Positions 23,689 to 33,022 of a stretch of 64,000 bases of DNA are shown here, in pieces. The stretch is from contig NZ_LRML01000002.1 of assembly GCF_001647285.1 (NCBI RefSeq), forward strand, positions 248,001 through 312,000, read 5' to 3'. The notes beneath the pieces are model-generated. The model was given only the letters and a program-made list of their open reading frames with translations, was not told the origin of the DNA and searched no databases. Both the position numbers and the translations under genes were made by a program. This stretch comes from Rufibacter roseus. GTDB lineage: Bacteria; Bacteroidota; Bacteroidia; Cytophagales; Hymenobacteraceae. Each line of letters begins with the position of its first letter. Positions within the stretch are counted from its first letter, which is position 1.

Positions 23689-24696
23689 ATGGAGCAAAAA
23701 AATAAGCCCCGGATAGGAATCACTATTGGAGACATCAGCGGCATTGGCCCTGAAGTAATTTTAAAAACCCTTGCAGACAACCGCGTGCTGCACTACTGCC
23801 AGCCCATCATCTACGGCATGGGTTCCGTGGTGAACCGCTACCGCAAAATGCTGGGCCTAGAGAACTTCGGGTTTCAGCAAATTCAAGGATTTGACCAGCT
23901 CCACCCTAAAAAGGTGAGCGTGGTGAATTGCTTAGAAGAGGATGTGGAGTTTACTCCCGGCACTCCCTCTCCTGCCACTGGCAACCTAGCCCGCACTGCC
24001 TTACTCAGAGCCGCACAGGATCTAAAAGAGGGGCATATTCAGGCGATAGTCACGGCACCCATTGACAAAGACAATACCCAAGGCGAGGGCTTTCAATTCC
24101 CAGGCCATACCGAGTTCTTCACTACCTACTTTGACGCTCCTGAGAGCCTGATGTTCTTAGTGTCTAATGACCTCAGAGTCGCTACAGCCACTGGGCATAT
24201 TCCGCTTAAAGAAGTAGTGAACCATATCACGCCAGAACTGCTCATCCGGAAGCTTACCATTTTGGATAAATCGTTGCGCCAGGACTTCGGTATTCAGAAA
24301 CCTAAAATTGCCGTTCTGGGCCTCAACCCTCATGCCGGCGAAAACGGCCTGCTCGGGAAAGAGGAAGAAGAAATTATTCGACCTATGATTGAGCAGTTAA
24401 AGGAAAAAGGGAATCTCGTGTTCGGCCCTTTCCCCGCCGATGGATTCTTCGGAACCCGCAGCTATAAAAAGTTTGATGCCACCCTTGCCCTGTACCACGA
24501 CCAAGGATTGATTCCTTTCAAAACGTTAGCATTTGAAACTGGGGTAAACTTTACTGCTGGACTTCCCATCGTGCGCACCTCCCCAGACCACGGAACCGCC
24601 TATGACATTGCCGGACAGAACAAAGCAGACGAGACTTCTTTCAGAGAGGCTTTGTTTGCCGCGGTTGATATTCTACGGACACGGGCTGGGGTTTAG
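23689..24696 (+). CDS. pdxA: 4-hydroxythreonine-4-phosphate dehydrogenase
   Basis: This 335-residue protein is PdxA, which oxidises 4-phosphohydroxy-threonine in the DXP-dependent path to pyridoxal phosphate. It has the family start GITIGDISGIGPEVILK, the metal/substrate motifs PGHTEFF and NPHAGENG, and TSPDHGTAYDIAG near the end. It follows the aminopeptidase by 3 bases. The stop TAG lies in GGGGTTTAGCC; the sequence after it loosely resembles a decayed left arm of the 36-nt palindrome. A true copy begins 24 bases later. Confidence 0.95.
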   Translation: MEQKNKPRIGITIGDISGIGPEVILKTLADNRVLHYCQPIIYGMGSVVNRYRKMLGLENFGFQQIQGFDQLHPKKVSVVNCLEEDVEFTPGTPSPATGNLARTALLRAAQDLKEGHIQAIVTAPIDKDNTQGEGFQFPGHTEFFTTYFDAPESLMFLVSNDLRVATATGHIPLKEVVNHITPELLIRKLTILDKSLRQDFGIQKPKIAVLGLNPHAGENGLLGKEEEEIIRPMIEQLKEKGNLVFGPFPADGFFGTRSYKKFDATLALYHDQGLIPFKTLAFETGVNFTAGLPIVRTSPDHGTAYDIAGQNKADETSFREALFAAVDILRTRAGV

Positions 24697-24714
24697 CCTT
24701 GTTTGAAACTGACA

Positions 24715-24760
24715 AAAGCGTTTTGGGGCTGGTTTTCAAAAAACGGCTCCGAAACGCTTT
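24715..24760. repeat. 36-nt interspersed palindrome, copy 11 (extended)
   Basis: The core (24720-24755) has arms GTTTTGGGGCTG and CGGCTCCGAAAC, extended by AAAGC and GCTTT outside. It follows pdxA. Confidence 0.8.
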
Positions 24761-24803
24761 ACAATTTCAAAGACACTTATCTCCCTCATTATGAACTAGT
24801 CTT

Positions 24804-24839
24804 GTTTTCCGCCTGTTTTCCCAAAAGCAAAGCGAAAAC
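24804..24839. repeat. 36-nt interspersed palindrome, copy 12
   Basis: Arms GTTTTCCGCCTG and CAAAGCGAAAAC, partly paired. It is the second copy in the same 233-base gap between pdxA and yceD. Confidence 0.65.
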
Positions 24840-24898
24840 ATTATTGTTCAACCCGTCGCAAAAAAGGCATTTGTATTTTACTATTCGAATATTCTTGC

Positions 24899-24906
24899 TA
24901 ATTTTG
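24899..24906 (+). promoter_or_regulatory. Possible -7 element of the yceD-rpmF operon
   Basis: TAATTTTG matches TAnnTTTG, 24 bases before the GTG start. A TTTG at 24870-24873 is 25 bases upstream, a longer spacer than usual. Confidence 0.4.
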
Positions 24907-24929
24907 CGACTTGCAAAAAAAGAGGCAAC

Positions 24930-25481
24930 GTGAAGGAGATTAAGAAATACGACATCAATCTCGTGAAGCTTGGCAACAAGAGCCACGTCTATGAGTTTGA
25001 TTTAGATAACCGCTTCTTTGAGTTGTTTGACCAGGAGTTAATCCAGGGCGGCAATTTAAAGGCGGACGTAACGCTGGATAAGTCGGAGCTTCTTTTGCAG
25101 TTTAACTTCCATATCAAAGGCAACGTCACTCTGAACTGTGACCGCAGCCTGGAGGATTTTGACTATCCGATGGATGTTTACCAAACGCTGCTCGTTCGCT
25201 ACGGCCAGGAAGACTTGGAACTGGATGTGAACGTGCTGCAGATAGTACCGGAGACGCAGTATATCAATGTGGCCCAACACCTGTATGATTATATAGGTCT
25301 GGCAGTACCCATGAAAAAACTGCACCCCCGGTTTGTAGAAGAAGACAAGGAGCTAGAAGAGGACCCAGAGGCCGAAGGCCTTTTGATTTACTCTACCGGC
25401 CCAGTTGATGAAGATGAGGACGACGATGATGAAGACGGGCCTGTTGACCCCAGATTCGCCGCCCTTAAGAATTTAAAATAA
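24930..25481 (+). CDS. YceD family protein (DUF177)
   Basis: This 183-residue protein is a YceD/DUF177 protein, needed in plants and E. coli for 23S rRNA accumulation (family knowledge). It sits directly ahead of rpmF, as it does in most bacteria, which is the best support for the call. The start is GTG 24930 (MKEIKKYDINLVKLG). The C-terminus has an acidic run, DEDEDDDDEDG, about residues 160-170. The expected Cys pair of some members is not seen. It is first gene of a conserved yceD-rpmF-plsX-fabH block. Confidence 0.88.
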   Translation: MKEIKKYDINLVKLGNKSHVYEFDLDNRFFELFDQELIQGGNLKADVTLDKSELLLQFNFHIKGNVTLNCDRSLEDFDYPMDVYQTLLVRYGQEDLELDVNVLQIVPETQYINVAQHLYDYIGLAVPMKKLHPRFVEEDKELEEDPEAEGLLIYSTGPVDEDEDDDDEDGPVDPRFAALKNLK

Positions 25482-25513
25482 GTTTCTAAACCAATTTGTA
25501 ATAATTACCCGAG

Positions 25514-25708
25514 ATGGCACATCCAAAGCGAAAAATCTCCAAAACCAGAAGAGATAAGAGAAGAACGCACTACAAGCTTACTGAGAAAACTATTGCCACT
25601 TGCCCAACCACTGGCGAGGTGCATCAGTACCACAGAGCGTATGTAGTAGACGGCGACTTATACCACAACGGTAAAGTGGCTATTAAAAATTATGCCTCTG
25701 TTGCTTAA
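25514..25708 (+). CDS. rpmF: 50S ribosomal protein L32
   Basis: This 64-residue protein is L32 of the large ribosomal subunit. It begins [20 protein letters not shown], the typical basic N-terminus (Bacteroidota form), and ends with [15 protein letters not shown]. The single Cys in ATCPTTG shows it lacks the four-Cys zinc ribbon of some L32 forms. It is 32 bases after yceD and 64 bases before plsX. A weak hairpin (AATAAAGC with GCTTTATT, 25707-25734) begins inside its stop codon and may reduce readthrough to plsX. Confidence 0.97.
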   Translation: MAHPKRKISKTRRDKRRTHYKLTEKTIATCPTTGEVHQYHRAYVVDGDLYHNGKVAIKNYASVA

Positions 25709-25772
25709 TAAAGCTTGCTGTTTCAGGCTTTATTTTAGTTACTTGTAGGATAATTTACGAAAATACGATTAC

Positions 25773-26714
25773 ATGAAAATAGCTCTGGATGCAATGGGAG
25801 GCGATTTCGCCCCCGAGGCAGTTGTAGAAGGCGCACTTTTGGCGGCTGAGACTTTGACGAATGATGTACAGATTTTCCTTATTGGAGATGAAGACACAGT
25901 TAAAAACCTCCTGCAAAAGCACGGCTATACCGGTTCCAGAGTACAGGTTGTTCACGCATCTCAAGTCATTGGGATGGGTGAACACCCTACCAAAGCCCTC
26001 ACCCAAAAGCCAGATTCAAGCATAGCTGTGGGCTATGGAATGCTGGCCACCAAGAAAGTAGATGCCTTTTGCAGTGCCGGCAACACCGGTGCCATGCTGG
26101 TAGGTGCTATTTTTAGCGTAAAGCAGGTGGAGGGTATTTTAAGGCCTGCGCTAGCCAGCTTCATACCTAAACTATCGGGAGGGTATGGCGTTTTGTTAGA
26201 TGTGGGTGCCATTGCCGACTGTAAACCAGAAGTACTGGAGCAGTTTGGAGAAATCGGCTCCATCTGTGCTGAGAACCTGCTGGATATAAAAAAACCACGG
26301 GTAGGTCTTATGAACTTGGGCGAAGAAGAAGGCAAAGGCACCATGGTGACCCAGCCAGCCCACAAGCTTCTCAAGGAAAACAAATCCATCAACTTTATCG
26401 GCAACATTGAAGGACGCGACCTGTTTAACGACAAGGCCGACGTAATTGTGTGTGACGGCTTTACCGGTAATGTCATTTTGAAAATGGCGGAGTCTATCTA
26501 TGACATCCTCCGCGAAAAAAACATCACTGACCCTTTCTTTGACCGCTTCAACTATGAGGCAGTAGGCGGTAGCCCTGTATTAGGCGTGAACGGTAATGCC
26601 GTGATTGGTCACGGCGTGTCCAGCCCAACAGCTATCTGCAACATGGTGCACCTGGCTCATAAAATGGCAGAGTCGCACATTTCAGAGAAATTCAGAAAAT
26701 ACTTTAGCGCCTAA
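25773..26714 (+). CDS. plsX: Phosphate acyltransferase PlsX
   Basis: This 313-residue protein is PlsX, which makes acyl-phosphate from acyl-ACP for phospholipid synthesis. It begins [20 protein letters not shown], the family signature, and has [12 protein letters not shown] and [15 protein letters not shown]. It precedes fabH by 28 bases in the standard fatty-acid block, so production of phospholipid starters and fatty acids is coordinated. Length and start fit the family. Confidence 0.96.
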   Translation: MKIALDAMGGDFAPEAVVEGALLAAETLTNDVQIFLIGDEDTVKNLLQKHGYTGSRVQVVHASQVIGMGEHPTKALTQKPDSSIAVGYGMLATKKVDAFCSAGNTGAMLVGAIFSVKQVEGILRPALASFIPKLSGGYGVLLDVGAIADCKPEVLEQFGEIGSICAENLLDIKKPRVGLMNLGEEEGKGTMVTQPAHKLLKENKSINFIGNIEGRDLFNDKADVIVCDGFTGNVILKMAESIYDILREKNITDPFFDRFNYEAVGGSPVLGVNGNAVIGHGVSSPTAICNMVHLAHKMAESHISEKFRKYFSA

Positions 26715-26742
26715 TTGGCCCCACACAACCCATCAAACTGAT

Positions 26743-27741
26743 ATGAGTAAGATTACCGCCGCTATCACTGGGGTGAGCGGATATGCCCCTGACTATGTCT
26801 TAACAAACCAAGAGTTGGAGACTTATGTTGAAACCAACGACGAATGGATTGTTAGCCGGACAGGTATCAAAGAAAGGCGTATTCTAAAAGGTGAAAACCA
26901 AGGCACCTCAGCCATTGCTATTCCGGCGGTGCTTGACTTGCTCAAAAAAACCAACACCAAGCCCGAAGAGGTGGATATGCTCATTTGCGCCACTACCACT
27001 CCAGACATGGTGTTCCCTGCTACTGCCAACATTATCTGCGCCGAAGTAGGTGCGGTGAATGCTTTTGGCTATGACCTGCAGGCAGCTTGCTCAGGTTTCT
27101 TGTTTGCTCTTTCTACCGGTGCACAGTTCATTGAAACTGGCAAATACAAAAAAGTAATTGTGGTAGGTGCCGATAAAATGTCGGCCATTGTAGATTATAC
27201 AGACCGCGCTACCTGTATCATCTTCGGAGATGGGGGCGGATGCGTGATGCTAGAGCCGAATACCGAAGGCTTAGGCGTACAAGACAGTATTTTAAAGTCA
27301 GACGGTACTGGAGCTCAATTCCTGCACATGAAAGCCGGCGGAAGCCGCAGACCTGCCACCGCTGAAACCGTTGCCAACCGAGAGCACTTCGCTTTTCAGG
27401 AAGGGCAACAGGTATTTAAGTTCGCTGTGAAAGGCATGGCCGATGTTTCTGCCGAGGTTATGGAACGCAACAACCTTACCCATGAAGACATAGCCTGGTT
27501 GGTGCCACACCAAGCCAACAAGCGTATCATAGACGCCACCGCTAACCGTATGGGTGTGGGTCCTGAGAAAGTAATGCTAAACATTGAACGTTACGGCAAC
27601 ACCACCAGCGGTACTATTCCGCTGTGCCTCTGGGAGTATGAAAACCAACTAAAAAAAGGCGATAACTTGATTTTGGCTGCCTTTGGCGGCGGCTTTACCT
27701 GGGGTGCTATTTATTTGAAGTGGGCTTACGACCCTAAATAA
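26743..27741 (+). CDS. fabH: Beta-ketoacyl-ACP synthase III
   Basis: This 332-residue protein is FabH, which condenses acetyl-CoA with malonyl-ACP to start fatty-acid synthesis. The Cys-His-Asn triad is visible: Cys116 in DLQAACSGF, His256 in VPHQANKRI and Asn286 in YGNTTSGT. The start is ATG 26743 ([10 protein letters not shown]); a longer frame overlaps plsX and is not needed. In Bacteroidota FabH often accepts branched starters, but specificity cannot be read here. A terminator with a promoter-like loop follows, so efp may have its own transcript. Confidence 0.96.
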   Translation: MSKITAAITGVSGYAPDYVLTNQELETYVETNDEWIVSRTGIKERRILKGENQGTSAIAIPAVLDLLKKTNTKPEEVDMLICATTTPDMVFPATANIICAEVGAVNAFGYDLQAACSGFLFALSTGAQFIETGKYKKVIVVGADKMSAIVDYTDRATCIIFGDGGGCVMLEPNTEGLGVQDSILKSDGTGAQFLHMKAGGSRRPATAETVANREHFAFQEGQQVFKFAVKGMADVSAEVMERNNLTHEDIAWLVPHQANKRIIDATANRMGVGPEKVMLNIERYGNTTSGTIPLCLWEYENQLKKGDNLILAAFGGGFTWGAIYLKWAYDPK

Positions 27742-27780
27742 GCCCTTCCCTTTTTCAGCTTCAGTTAAGAATCTATCAGA

Positions 27781-27810
27781 AAATTCGGCTATCTTTGGCC
27801 GAATTTTTTT
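27781..27810 (+). terminator. fabH terminator whose loop is a -7 promoter motif
   Basis: AAATTCGGC (27781-27789) pairs with GCCGAATTT (27798-27806), followed by T. The 8-base loop is TATCTTTG, a perfect TAnnTTTG, facing efp, whose ATG is 57 bases beyond the T-run. Confidence 0.75.
27790..27797 (+). promoter_or_regulatory. Possible -7 element of efp
   Basis: TATCTTTG matches the Bacteroidota -7 box and is exactly the loop of the fabH terminator. No good -33 TTTG is seen at 18-22 bases upstream, which weakens the call. Confidence 0.4.
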
Positions 27811-27866
27811 ATGTTATCAAAGAGGCATATCCTCCGCAACATTTTAAACGACTCTAAAAAAACGCT

Positions 27867-28430
27867 ATGGCAACTACCGCTGATTTCCGCAACGGGCTAT
27901 GCATTGAATTTAACGGCGACTTATGGATCATATCTGAGTTTCAGCACGTGAAACCAGGCAAAGGACCAGCTTTCGTTCGTACAAAATTAAAAAACATTAA
28001 AACCGGTAAAGTAGTAGACAATACCTTTACTGCAGGTGTAAAAGTAACTACTGCCCGGGTGGAGCAGCGCCCTCACCAGTTTATCTACAAAGACGACTAC
28101 GGCTACAACTTCATGGATATGGAGTCTTTTGAGCAAGTGGTCCTGGAAGAGAAAATGGTGCCGTTTGCGGATCTCATGAAAGAGGGTCAGGAAGTAACGA
28201 TCTTGTTCCACGCTGAAACCGAGACACCGCTTACCGCTGAGTTGCCTACTTATGTTGAGTTAACCATTACCTATACTGAGCCAGGCATAAAAGGTGACAC
28301 CGCCACCAACGCCTCAAAGCCAGCCACAGTAGAAACAGGCGCTACTATTTCAGTGCCTCTGTTTATTGGCCAGGATGAGAAAATTAAAGTAGATACGCGT
28401 ACCTACACATATGCTGAACGAGTAAAATAA
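27867..28430 (+). CDS. efp: Elongation factor P
   Basis: This 187-residue protein is EF-P, which binds between the P and E sites and relieves stalls at polyproline. All three domains are present (length typical). The tip loop is KPGKGPAF, with Lys32 at the position that is modified in E. coli (Lys34); the Arg of rhamnosylated EF-Ps is absent. No modification gene (epmA, epmB, earP, ymfI) is in the window. Whether Lys32 is modified, and by what, is open. It is 4 bases ahead of accB, so the two are cotranscribed. Confidence 0.97.
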   Translation: MATTADFRNGLCIEFNGDLWIISEFQHVKPGKGPAFVRTKLKNIKTGKVVDNTFTAGVKVTTARVEQRPHQFIYKDDYGYNFMDMESFEQVVLEEKMVPFADLMKEGQEVTILFHAETETPLTAELPTYVELTITYTEPGIKGDTATNASKPATVETGATISVPLFIGQDEKIKVDTRTYTYAERVK

Positions 28431-28434
28431 GACT

Positions 28435-28929
28435 ATGAAAGCAAAAGAAATTCAAGAACTGATTGATTTCATCGCGAAATCAGGCCTGAACAAAGTAGAC
28501 ATTGAGACTGAAGAGTTCAAGATCTCAGTTCAACGTGAAGCGAGCCAAAAGGTAAAATATTCAGCGGCTCCAGCCCAGCAGGCAGCACCAGCACCTGTAG
28601 CGGCTCCTCAGGCGGCAGCACCACAGCCACCAGCTGCTCCTGCCACTCCATCGGCCCCTGCTCAACCTGCCGCCGATGACACCAGCAAATACATAACCAT
28701 CAAAGCTCCTATGATAGGTACCTTGTACCGCTCTGCCAGTCCTGATAAACCTGTTTTTGTAAACGTAGGTGACGAAGTGAAAAAAGGACAGGTAATCTGT
28801 ATTATTGAGGCTATGAAACTGTTCAATGAAATTGAATCTGAGGTTTCAGGTAAAATTGTGAAAGTGTTGGTAGACAACGCCTCACCGGTAGAGTATGACC
28901 AGCCTTTATTCTTGGTAGACCCAAGCTAA
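28435..28929 (+). CDS. accB: Acetyl-CoA carboxylase biotin carboxyl carrier protein
   Basis: This 164-residue protein is BCCP, which carries biotin for malonyl-CoA formation. The C-terminal biotinyl domain (about residues 85-164) holds EAMKLFNE with biotinylated Lys128. An Ala/Pro-rich flexible linker (about 43-80) joins it to the short N-terminal part, which is usual for AccB. It starts 4 bases after efp. accC is 278 bases downstream, an unusually wide gap that is filled with inverted repeats. Confidence 0.96.
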   Translation: MKAKEIQELIDFIAKSGLNKVDIETEEFKISVQREASQKVKYSAAPAQQAAPAPVAAPQAAAPQPPAAPATPSAPAQPAADDTSKYITIKAPMIGTLYRSASPDKPVFVNVGDEVKKGQVICIIEAMKLFNEIESEVSGKIVKVLVDNASPVEYDQPLFLVDPS

Positions 28930-28934
28930 CTAAT

Positions 28935-29199
28935 TATGAATTAAAAATTAAGAATTATGAAGGGGGGTATCTCTTCATAATTTTTGTTTCAAGTGAACCT
29001 GTTAAGGCTCCTTCCTAACCTAGTGAGATTAATATTTAATTGGGTTGTTCCATTTTAGGCATAATTTTCTGAAAACAAGCCTAAAACAAAAATTCAGGAG
29101 CCGTTGGCTAGCTACTTTTAACATAAAAGGTAAGAGTACTGAGCAAGCAAGTGAGACAGGTTCTTCAATTTTTAATTCTTAATTTCTAATTTTTAATTA
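28935..29199. repeat. Inverted AT-rich repeats bracketing the accB-accC spacer
   Basis: The left copy (28935-28971) contains AATTAAAAATTAAGAATTAT and the right copy (29163-29199) is largely its reverse complement. The left one also forms its own hairpin, AATTATGAAG with CTTCATAATT (about 28953-28982), followed by TTTTTG and so terminator-like. A 36-nt palindrome lies between the two copies. Confidence 0.7.
29052..29087. repeat. 36-nt interspersed palindrome, copy 13
   Basis: Arms ATTTTAGGCATAATTTT and GAAAACAAGCCTAAAAC. It sits in the middle of the accB-accC spacer. Confidence 0.8.
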
Positions 29200-29207
29200 A
29201 AAAAGAA

Positions 29208-30551
29208 GTGTTCAAAAAAATACTTATAGCCAACCGTGGCGAAATTGCACTAAGGATTATCCGGACGTGCAAAGAGATGGGAATCAAAACGGTAGCGGTT
29301 TATTCCACGGCAGACAAAGAAAGCTTGCACGTACGTTTTGCAGATGAGGCTGTTTGCATTGGTCCCGCCCCTAGCGCCAAATCTTACTTGAACATCCCAA
29401 ACCTGATTGCCGCCGCTGAAATAACCAACGCCGATGCCATTCACCCTGGTTACGGTTTCTTGTCTGAAAATGCTGAGTTTTCAAGAATTTGCACCGAAAA
29501 CGGTATTAAGTTTATTGGCGCCTCACCGGAGATGATCAACTCCATGGGTGACAAGGCCTCGGCCAAGGACACCATGAAAAAAGCCGGGGTGCCTACCATT
29601 CCGGGTTCAGATGGCTTGTTGACTTCAGCTGAGCAGGGTAAGAAAATAGCCGCCAAAATAAAATATCCGGTTATCATCAAAGCCACAGCGGGTGGCGGTG
29701 GACGCGGTATGCGGATTATCAAATCTGCCGAGGAATTTGACAAGGCCTGGAACGATGCCCGTCAGGAAGCCAAAGCTGCTTTCGGAAACGATGGCATGTA
29801 CCTGGAGAAGTTCGTAGAGGAGCCTCGCCACATAGAGATTCAGATTGTGGGCGACCAAAATGGCAGAGTGTGCCACTTGTCTGAGCGCGACTGCAGCATT
29901 CAGCGCCGTCACCAGAAATTAATTGAAGAGACTCCTTCACCGTTTATTGATGACGACCTGCGGGAGCGCATGGGCCAGGCTGCCATTGCCGGTGCCGCCG
30001 CCATCAACTACGAAGGTGTGGGGACTATTGAGTTCCTGGTAGACAAGCACAAAGATTTCTACTTCATGGAAATGAACACCCGTATTCAGGTGGAGCATCC
30101 TATTACGGAGGAAGTAGTGAACTATGACCTGATCAAGGAGCAGATCAAAGTAGCGGCTGGCATACCTATCTCTGGTAAGAACTACTACCCGCAGATGCAC
30201 GCCATTGAGTGCCGTATCAACGCTGAAGATCCAAAGGCTGGTTTTAGACCGAGTCCTGGAAAAATCAACGTACTGCACATACCTGGTGGTCACGGGGTAC
30301 GGGTAGATACGCACGTATATGCGGGCTACACCATTCCGGCCAACTATGATTCTATGATTGCCAAGCTGATTGTGAGTGCCCAAACTCGCGAAGAAGCCAT
30401 TGTAAAAATGAAACGTGCTTTGAGCGAATTTGTGATCGAAGGCATCAAAACCACCATACCTTTCCATTTGGCTATGATGGATGATGAGGGCTTTAAATCA
30501 GGAAACTTCACCACTAGCTACTTAGACAGCTACGATTTCAGCAAAGTCTAA
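29208..30551 (+). CDS. accC: Acetyl-CoA carboxylase biotin carboxylase subunit
   Basis: This 447-residue protein is biotin carboxylase, which uses ATP and bicarbonate to carboxylate biotin on AccB. It starts at GTG 29208 ([20 protein letters not shown]) and has the ATP-grasp glycine loop [12 protein letters not shown], the catalytic [10 protein letters not shown] and the lysine/arginine motifs of the family. The upstream spacer contains terminator-like and AT-rich inverted repeats, which may lower AccC output relative to AccB (inference). A strong terminator follows. Confidence 0.96.
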   Translation: MFKKILIANRGEIALRIIRTCKEMGIKTVAVYSTADKESLHVRFADEAVCIGPAPSAKSYLNIPNLIAAAEITNADAIHPGYGFLSENAEFSRICTENGIKFIGASPEMINSMGDKASAKDTMKKAGVPTIPGSDGLLTSAEQGKKIAAKIKYPVIIKATAGGGGRGMRIIKSAEEFDKAWNDARQEAKAAFGNDGMYLEKFVEEPRHIEIQIVGDQNGRVCHLSERDCSIQRRHQKLIEETPSPFIDDDLRERMGQAAIAGAAAINYEGVGTIEFLVDKHKDFYFMEMNTRIQVEHPITEEVVNYDLIKEQIKVAAGIPISGKNYYPQMHAIECRINAEDPKAGFRPSPGKINVLHIPGGHGVRVDTHVYAGYTIPANYDSMIAKLIVSAQTREEAIVKMKRALSEFVIEGIKTTIPFHLAMMDDEGFKSGNFTTSYLDSYDFSKV

Positions 30552-30563
30552 TTTTTTCAGGTG

Positions 30564-30619
30564 ATAACTAAAAACAGCAAGGGCAGCTCAATGGCTGCCC
30601 TTGCTGTTTTTAGTTATTT
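30564..30619 (+). terminator. Terminator of accC
   Basis: A perfect 24-bp stem: ATAACTAAAAACAGCAAGGG and onward pairs with its complement around TCAATG. It ends in TTTTTAGTTATTT. It is probably bidirectional, serving the converging DUF3109 gene too. Confidence 0.9.
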
Positions 30620-30636
30620 ATGTTTAAAAAGCCACT

Positions 30637-30672
30637 GTTTTCAGCCTATTTTCCAGAAAACTAGCCAAAAAC
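30637..30672. repeat. 36-nt interspersed palindrome, copy 14
   Basis: Arms GTTTTCAGCCTATTTT and GAAAACTAGCCAAAAAC. It lies between the convergent accC and DUF3109 genes, 30 bases from the latter's stop. Confidence 0.8.
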
Positions 30673-30701
30673 AACTTAAGAATTTATACAAATAAGAAAG
30701 T

Positions 30702-31277
30702 CTATTTAGCAATAGCCTCGTTAGACACCATTTCATCCAACTCTTGAAACCAGGCTTCACCGTACTTGCGGATCAAAGGCTCACGCAGGAATTTGTAAAC
30801 AGGCACTCCTAACTCTTGGCCGAAGGCACAGGCAGGGCTACAGATTTCCCAACGGTCATAGTTCAAGGCCTCAAAGCCATCGTACTTGGTGATCCGGATA
30901 GGGTATAAATGACACGAGATAGGTTTCTTCCAGTTAATCTTACCGTCTAAATAGGCTTGTTCAATGGCGCATTTCAAGGTAAGGTTCTCATCATAAATAG
31001 CATAGGCGCACTCACGGTTGCCAATTGTGGTGGTGCAGAACTCGCCTTCCCAATCCTCCACATACAGCCCTTGCTCCTCTACTGCCTTCACTCCTTCCGG
31101 CATCATATACGGCTTAACCTGCTCATACACCTCTGCTAGAATAGACAGCTCATCTTTATCTAACGGAGCGCCCATATCTCCTTCCACACAGCATGCTCCT
31201 TTGCACTTCTCCAAATTGCAGACAAAAAATTTGTCTTTGAGGTCATCAGAGAGTACGGTATTCTGTAAAACTATCAT
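30702..31277 (-). CDS. DUF3109 family cysteine-cluster protein
   Basis: This 191-residue protein is of the DUF3109 family, related to YkgJ-type cysteine-cluster proteins. It has many Cys that could bind a metal or Fe-S cluster: [11 protein letters not shown] near residues 20-30, then [18 protein letters not shown] and the pair in ICSPAC. The family has no established function. It is monocistronic and converges on accC. No partner gene suggests a role. Confidence 0.85.
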   Translation of the reverse strand: MIVLQNTVLSDDLKDKFFVCNLEKCKGACCVEGDMGAPLDKDELSILAEVYEQVKPYMMPEGVKAVEEQGLYVEDWEGEFCTTTIGNRECAYAIYDENLTLKCAIEQAYLDGKINWKKPISCHLYPIRITKYDGFEALNYDRWEICSPACAFGQELGVPVYKFLREPLIRKYGEAWFQELDEMVSNEAIAK

Positions 31278-31367
31278 GTAGGTTTATCCTAAAATCAGAA
31301 GACAAAAGTACCGCTATTTAAGTTCGGCAACAAATTGTGAACTGTCACTGCTTCTAATTAAAAACAG

Positions 31368-31400
31368 AAGCGCCCATCTTGCAAAGCAAAATGGGCGCCT
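31368..31400 (-). terminator. Terminator of the 31421-31825 gene
   Basis: On the minus strand GCGCCCAT pairs with ATGGGCGC and is followed by TTCTGTTTTTAA. It starts about 20 bases after the stop. Confidence 0.6.
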
Positions 31401-31420
31401 TTATACAGTTGATTTATTCG

Positions 31421-31825
31421 TTATGCCTCCTCGCTCATGACCCATTCATAGGCATTTTGTTCATCTGGGAAAAAATGAGTCACAAACTTTATGACGTCAT
31501 TGCTCCGGGCAACAAGATTCTCAACAGCCATTTTATTGAAGATATCTTTTGCTACCACTACGGCCATTTTGCGCACTTTTCCCTCTCTTGAAAAAACCGG
31601 CGCCCACTCACGGGCTGTCCATTCTTGATCAGCCGGTCGAATGGCTTTAGCATCTGTATTGTTTCCTATCCAACGCACCACGTCCTTTTCACGAACCAAC
31701 TGCAGATAAATTCCCAATATTTCGCGGTATTCTTCGCTGTTGGCAAACCCATGCCACTTTGTACGGGCCAGCTTTTTATCCTCATCGTACTCAATAGTAA
31801 TGAGGTTACTTTTAAAATATTCCAT
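31421..31825 (-). CDS. Uncharacterised protein, 134 residues
   Basis: I do not recognise this gene with certainty. I use ATG 31825 (MEYFKSNLITIEYDEDKKL); a TTG 33 bases upstream is also possible. The protein has no signal peptide or membrane segment. The pattern of an N-terminal ITIEYDEDKKLARTKWHGF strand pair followed by helices and VRKMAVVVAKD is like small STAS/SpoIIAA-like proteins that are common as orphans in Hymenobacteraceae, but this is a weak resemblance. It stands alone between a terminator and a 417-base spacer. Confidence 0.65.
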   Translation of the reverse strand: MEYFKSNLITIEYDEDKKLARTKWHGFANSEEYREILGIYLQLVREKDVVRWIGNNTDAKAIRPADQEWTAREWAPVFSREGKVRKMAVVVAKDIFNKMAVENLVARSNDVIKFVTHFFPDEQNAYEWVMSEEA

Positions 31826-32242
31826 AGTAACAACAGGTAGCTCAGTAAAAGCAGCCAAACAGGTACAAAAAAACCTTGTACTGCTTATTAGGCACTTTTT
31901 CTAAATGAAACAGATGCAACTTGAACTTCCCCTATTCAAGTTCATTTCTATCCAAATCTATCAAAAATTTACTGATTTCTGTGCGGACGCTTCAAAGTAT
32001 TAATGTCTTATCTCTTTATAAAAGTGCAGTACCTGCTTACTGCCTCCAGCTTTCGGTTGAATTTTCGTCAGCTTTTTTCTTTTGTGCCGCAAATTAGTTG
32101 TTCTCGCCCCTACCCATTCCTTTGTTGAGCAATCACTGAATGTCTAATATTATTTAACAGCAATAATTGCTTCTTCATTTTTTATCTAAATAAAATATAA
32201 TAACTTGAGAGGGCATAACCCTTTATTTAACAGTACCTCTCA
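31826..32242. other. Intergenic spacer, 417 bases
   Basis: It separates the divergent orphan gene and the TonB-receptor operon. I see only a small dyad (AACTTGAA 31918-31925 with TTCAAGTT 31935-31942), which could be an operator, and an AT-rich stretch before 32243. No 36-nt palindrome and no RNA gene is seen. Confidence 0.5.
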
Positions 32243-32986
32243 ATGCTACATAAGCCGGAAGCCAAAGTCATTCTGTTGGCTACCATCTCTCTATTTATAG
32301 TGACTAACGTGTTTGCTCAACATAATGCAGCAGACACTCTCTCTTCACAAAAATTACTTTCCTACCCGGTTAGTCTCTTCCATAAGGCAACAGAAAGTCA
32401 GTCTCACCTTTTCAATGGGCCTCAGTACGTTGATTACAGAAAGCAGAATAGAGACGGTCATCAATATTTCTTTCATGACGAAGTAGCTACAGGCAAGGTG
32501 CTATATGACGGTGTGGTTTACGCCAACGTTCCCATGCTTTATGATGTGGTACGAGATGAGGTTGTAATTGAAATGAATGGCTTTCTGAAGCAAAAGCTAG
32601 TAAGCGAAAAGATTTCAGAATTTAATTTACATAACCGCTATTTCAGAAGGGTTATAGCACAGGATTCTACTTCTCTGTCAACTGGTTTTTATGATGTGCT
32701 GCACAACGGAAATGCAACTGATTTACTTGCCAAAAGACGAAAAGTGATCGAATACGTGATAGAAGACAATAAAGAACTAGAGAAGTTCATCTCTAAAGAC
32801 AAATTCTACATCGGAAAAAATAAAAAGTTCTATCTGGTCAACAGTAAATCATCGGTACTTAAAGTTTTCAGTGATAAAAAGAAGGAGCTGAAAAAATTTG
32901 CAAGAGCCAATAAGCTGCAGTTCAGGAAAGCACGCGAAGCCGCCATTCTGGCGCTTGTTCAACACTATGATTCTTTAACAAATTAG
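32243..32986 (+). CDS. Exported protein of unknown function
   Basis: This 247-residue protein has a signal peptide ending near VFAQ (residue 26) and no other membrane segment. I do not recognise a family. The body begins with SQKLLSYPVSLFHKATESQSHLFNGPQYVDY and has a highly basic C-terminus (KNKKFYLVNSKSSVLKVFSDKKKELKKF). It starts the operon 36 bases before the TonB-dependent receptor, so it should be a periplasmic or surface partner of that receptor. It is low in Cys and has no lipobox. Confidence 0.75.
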   Translation: MLHKPEAKVILLATISLFIVTNVFAQHNAADTLSSQKLLSYPVSLFHKATESQSHLFNGPQYVDYRKQNRDGHQYFFHDEVATGKVLYDGVVYANVPMLYDVVRDEVVIEMNGFLKQKLVSEKISEFNLHNRYFRRVIAQDSTSLSTGFYDVLHNGNATDLLAKRRKVIEYVIEDNKELEKFISKDKFYIGKNKKFYLVNSKSSVLKVFSDKKKELKKFARANKLQFRKAREAAILALVQHYDSLTN

Positions 32987-33022
32987 TCAGGGCAAACACC
33001 GGCACAGCCTAACCTTTCAAAA

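Noticed and set aside
24688-24717. A further decayed palindrome at the end of pdxA (GTTTAGCCTTGTTTGAAAC)
   Set aside because: Only the left half is recognisable, so I did not count it.
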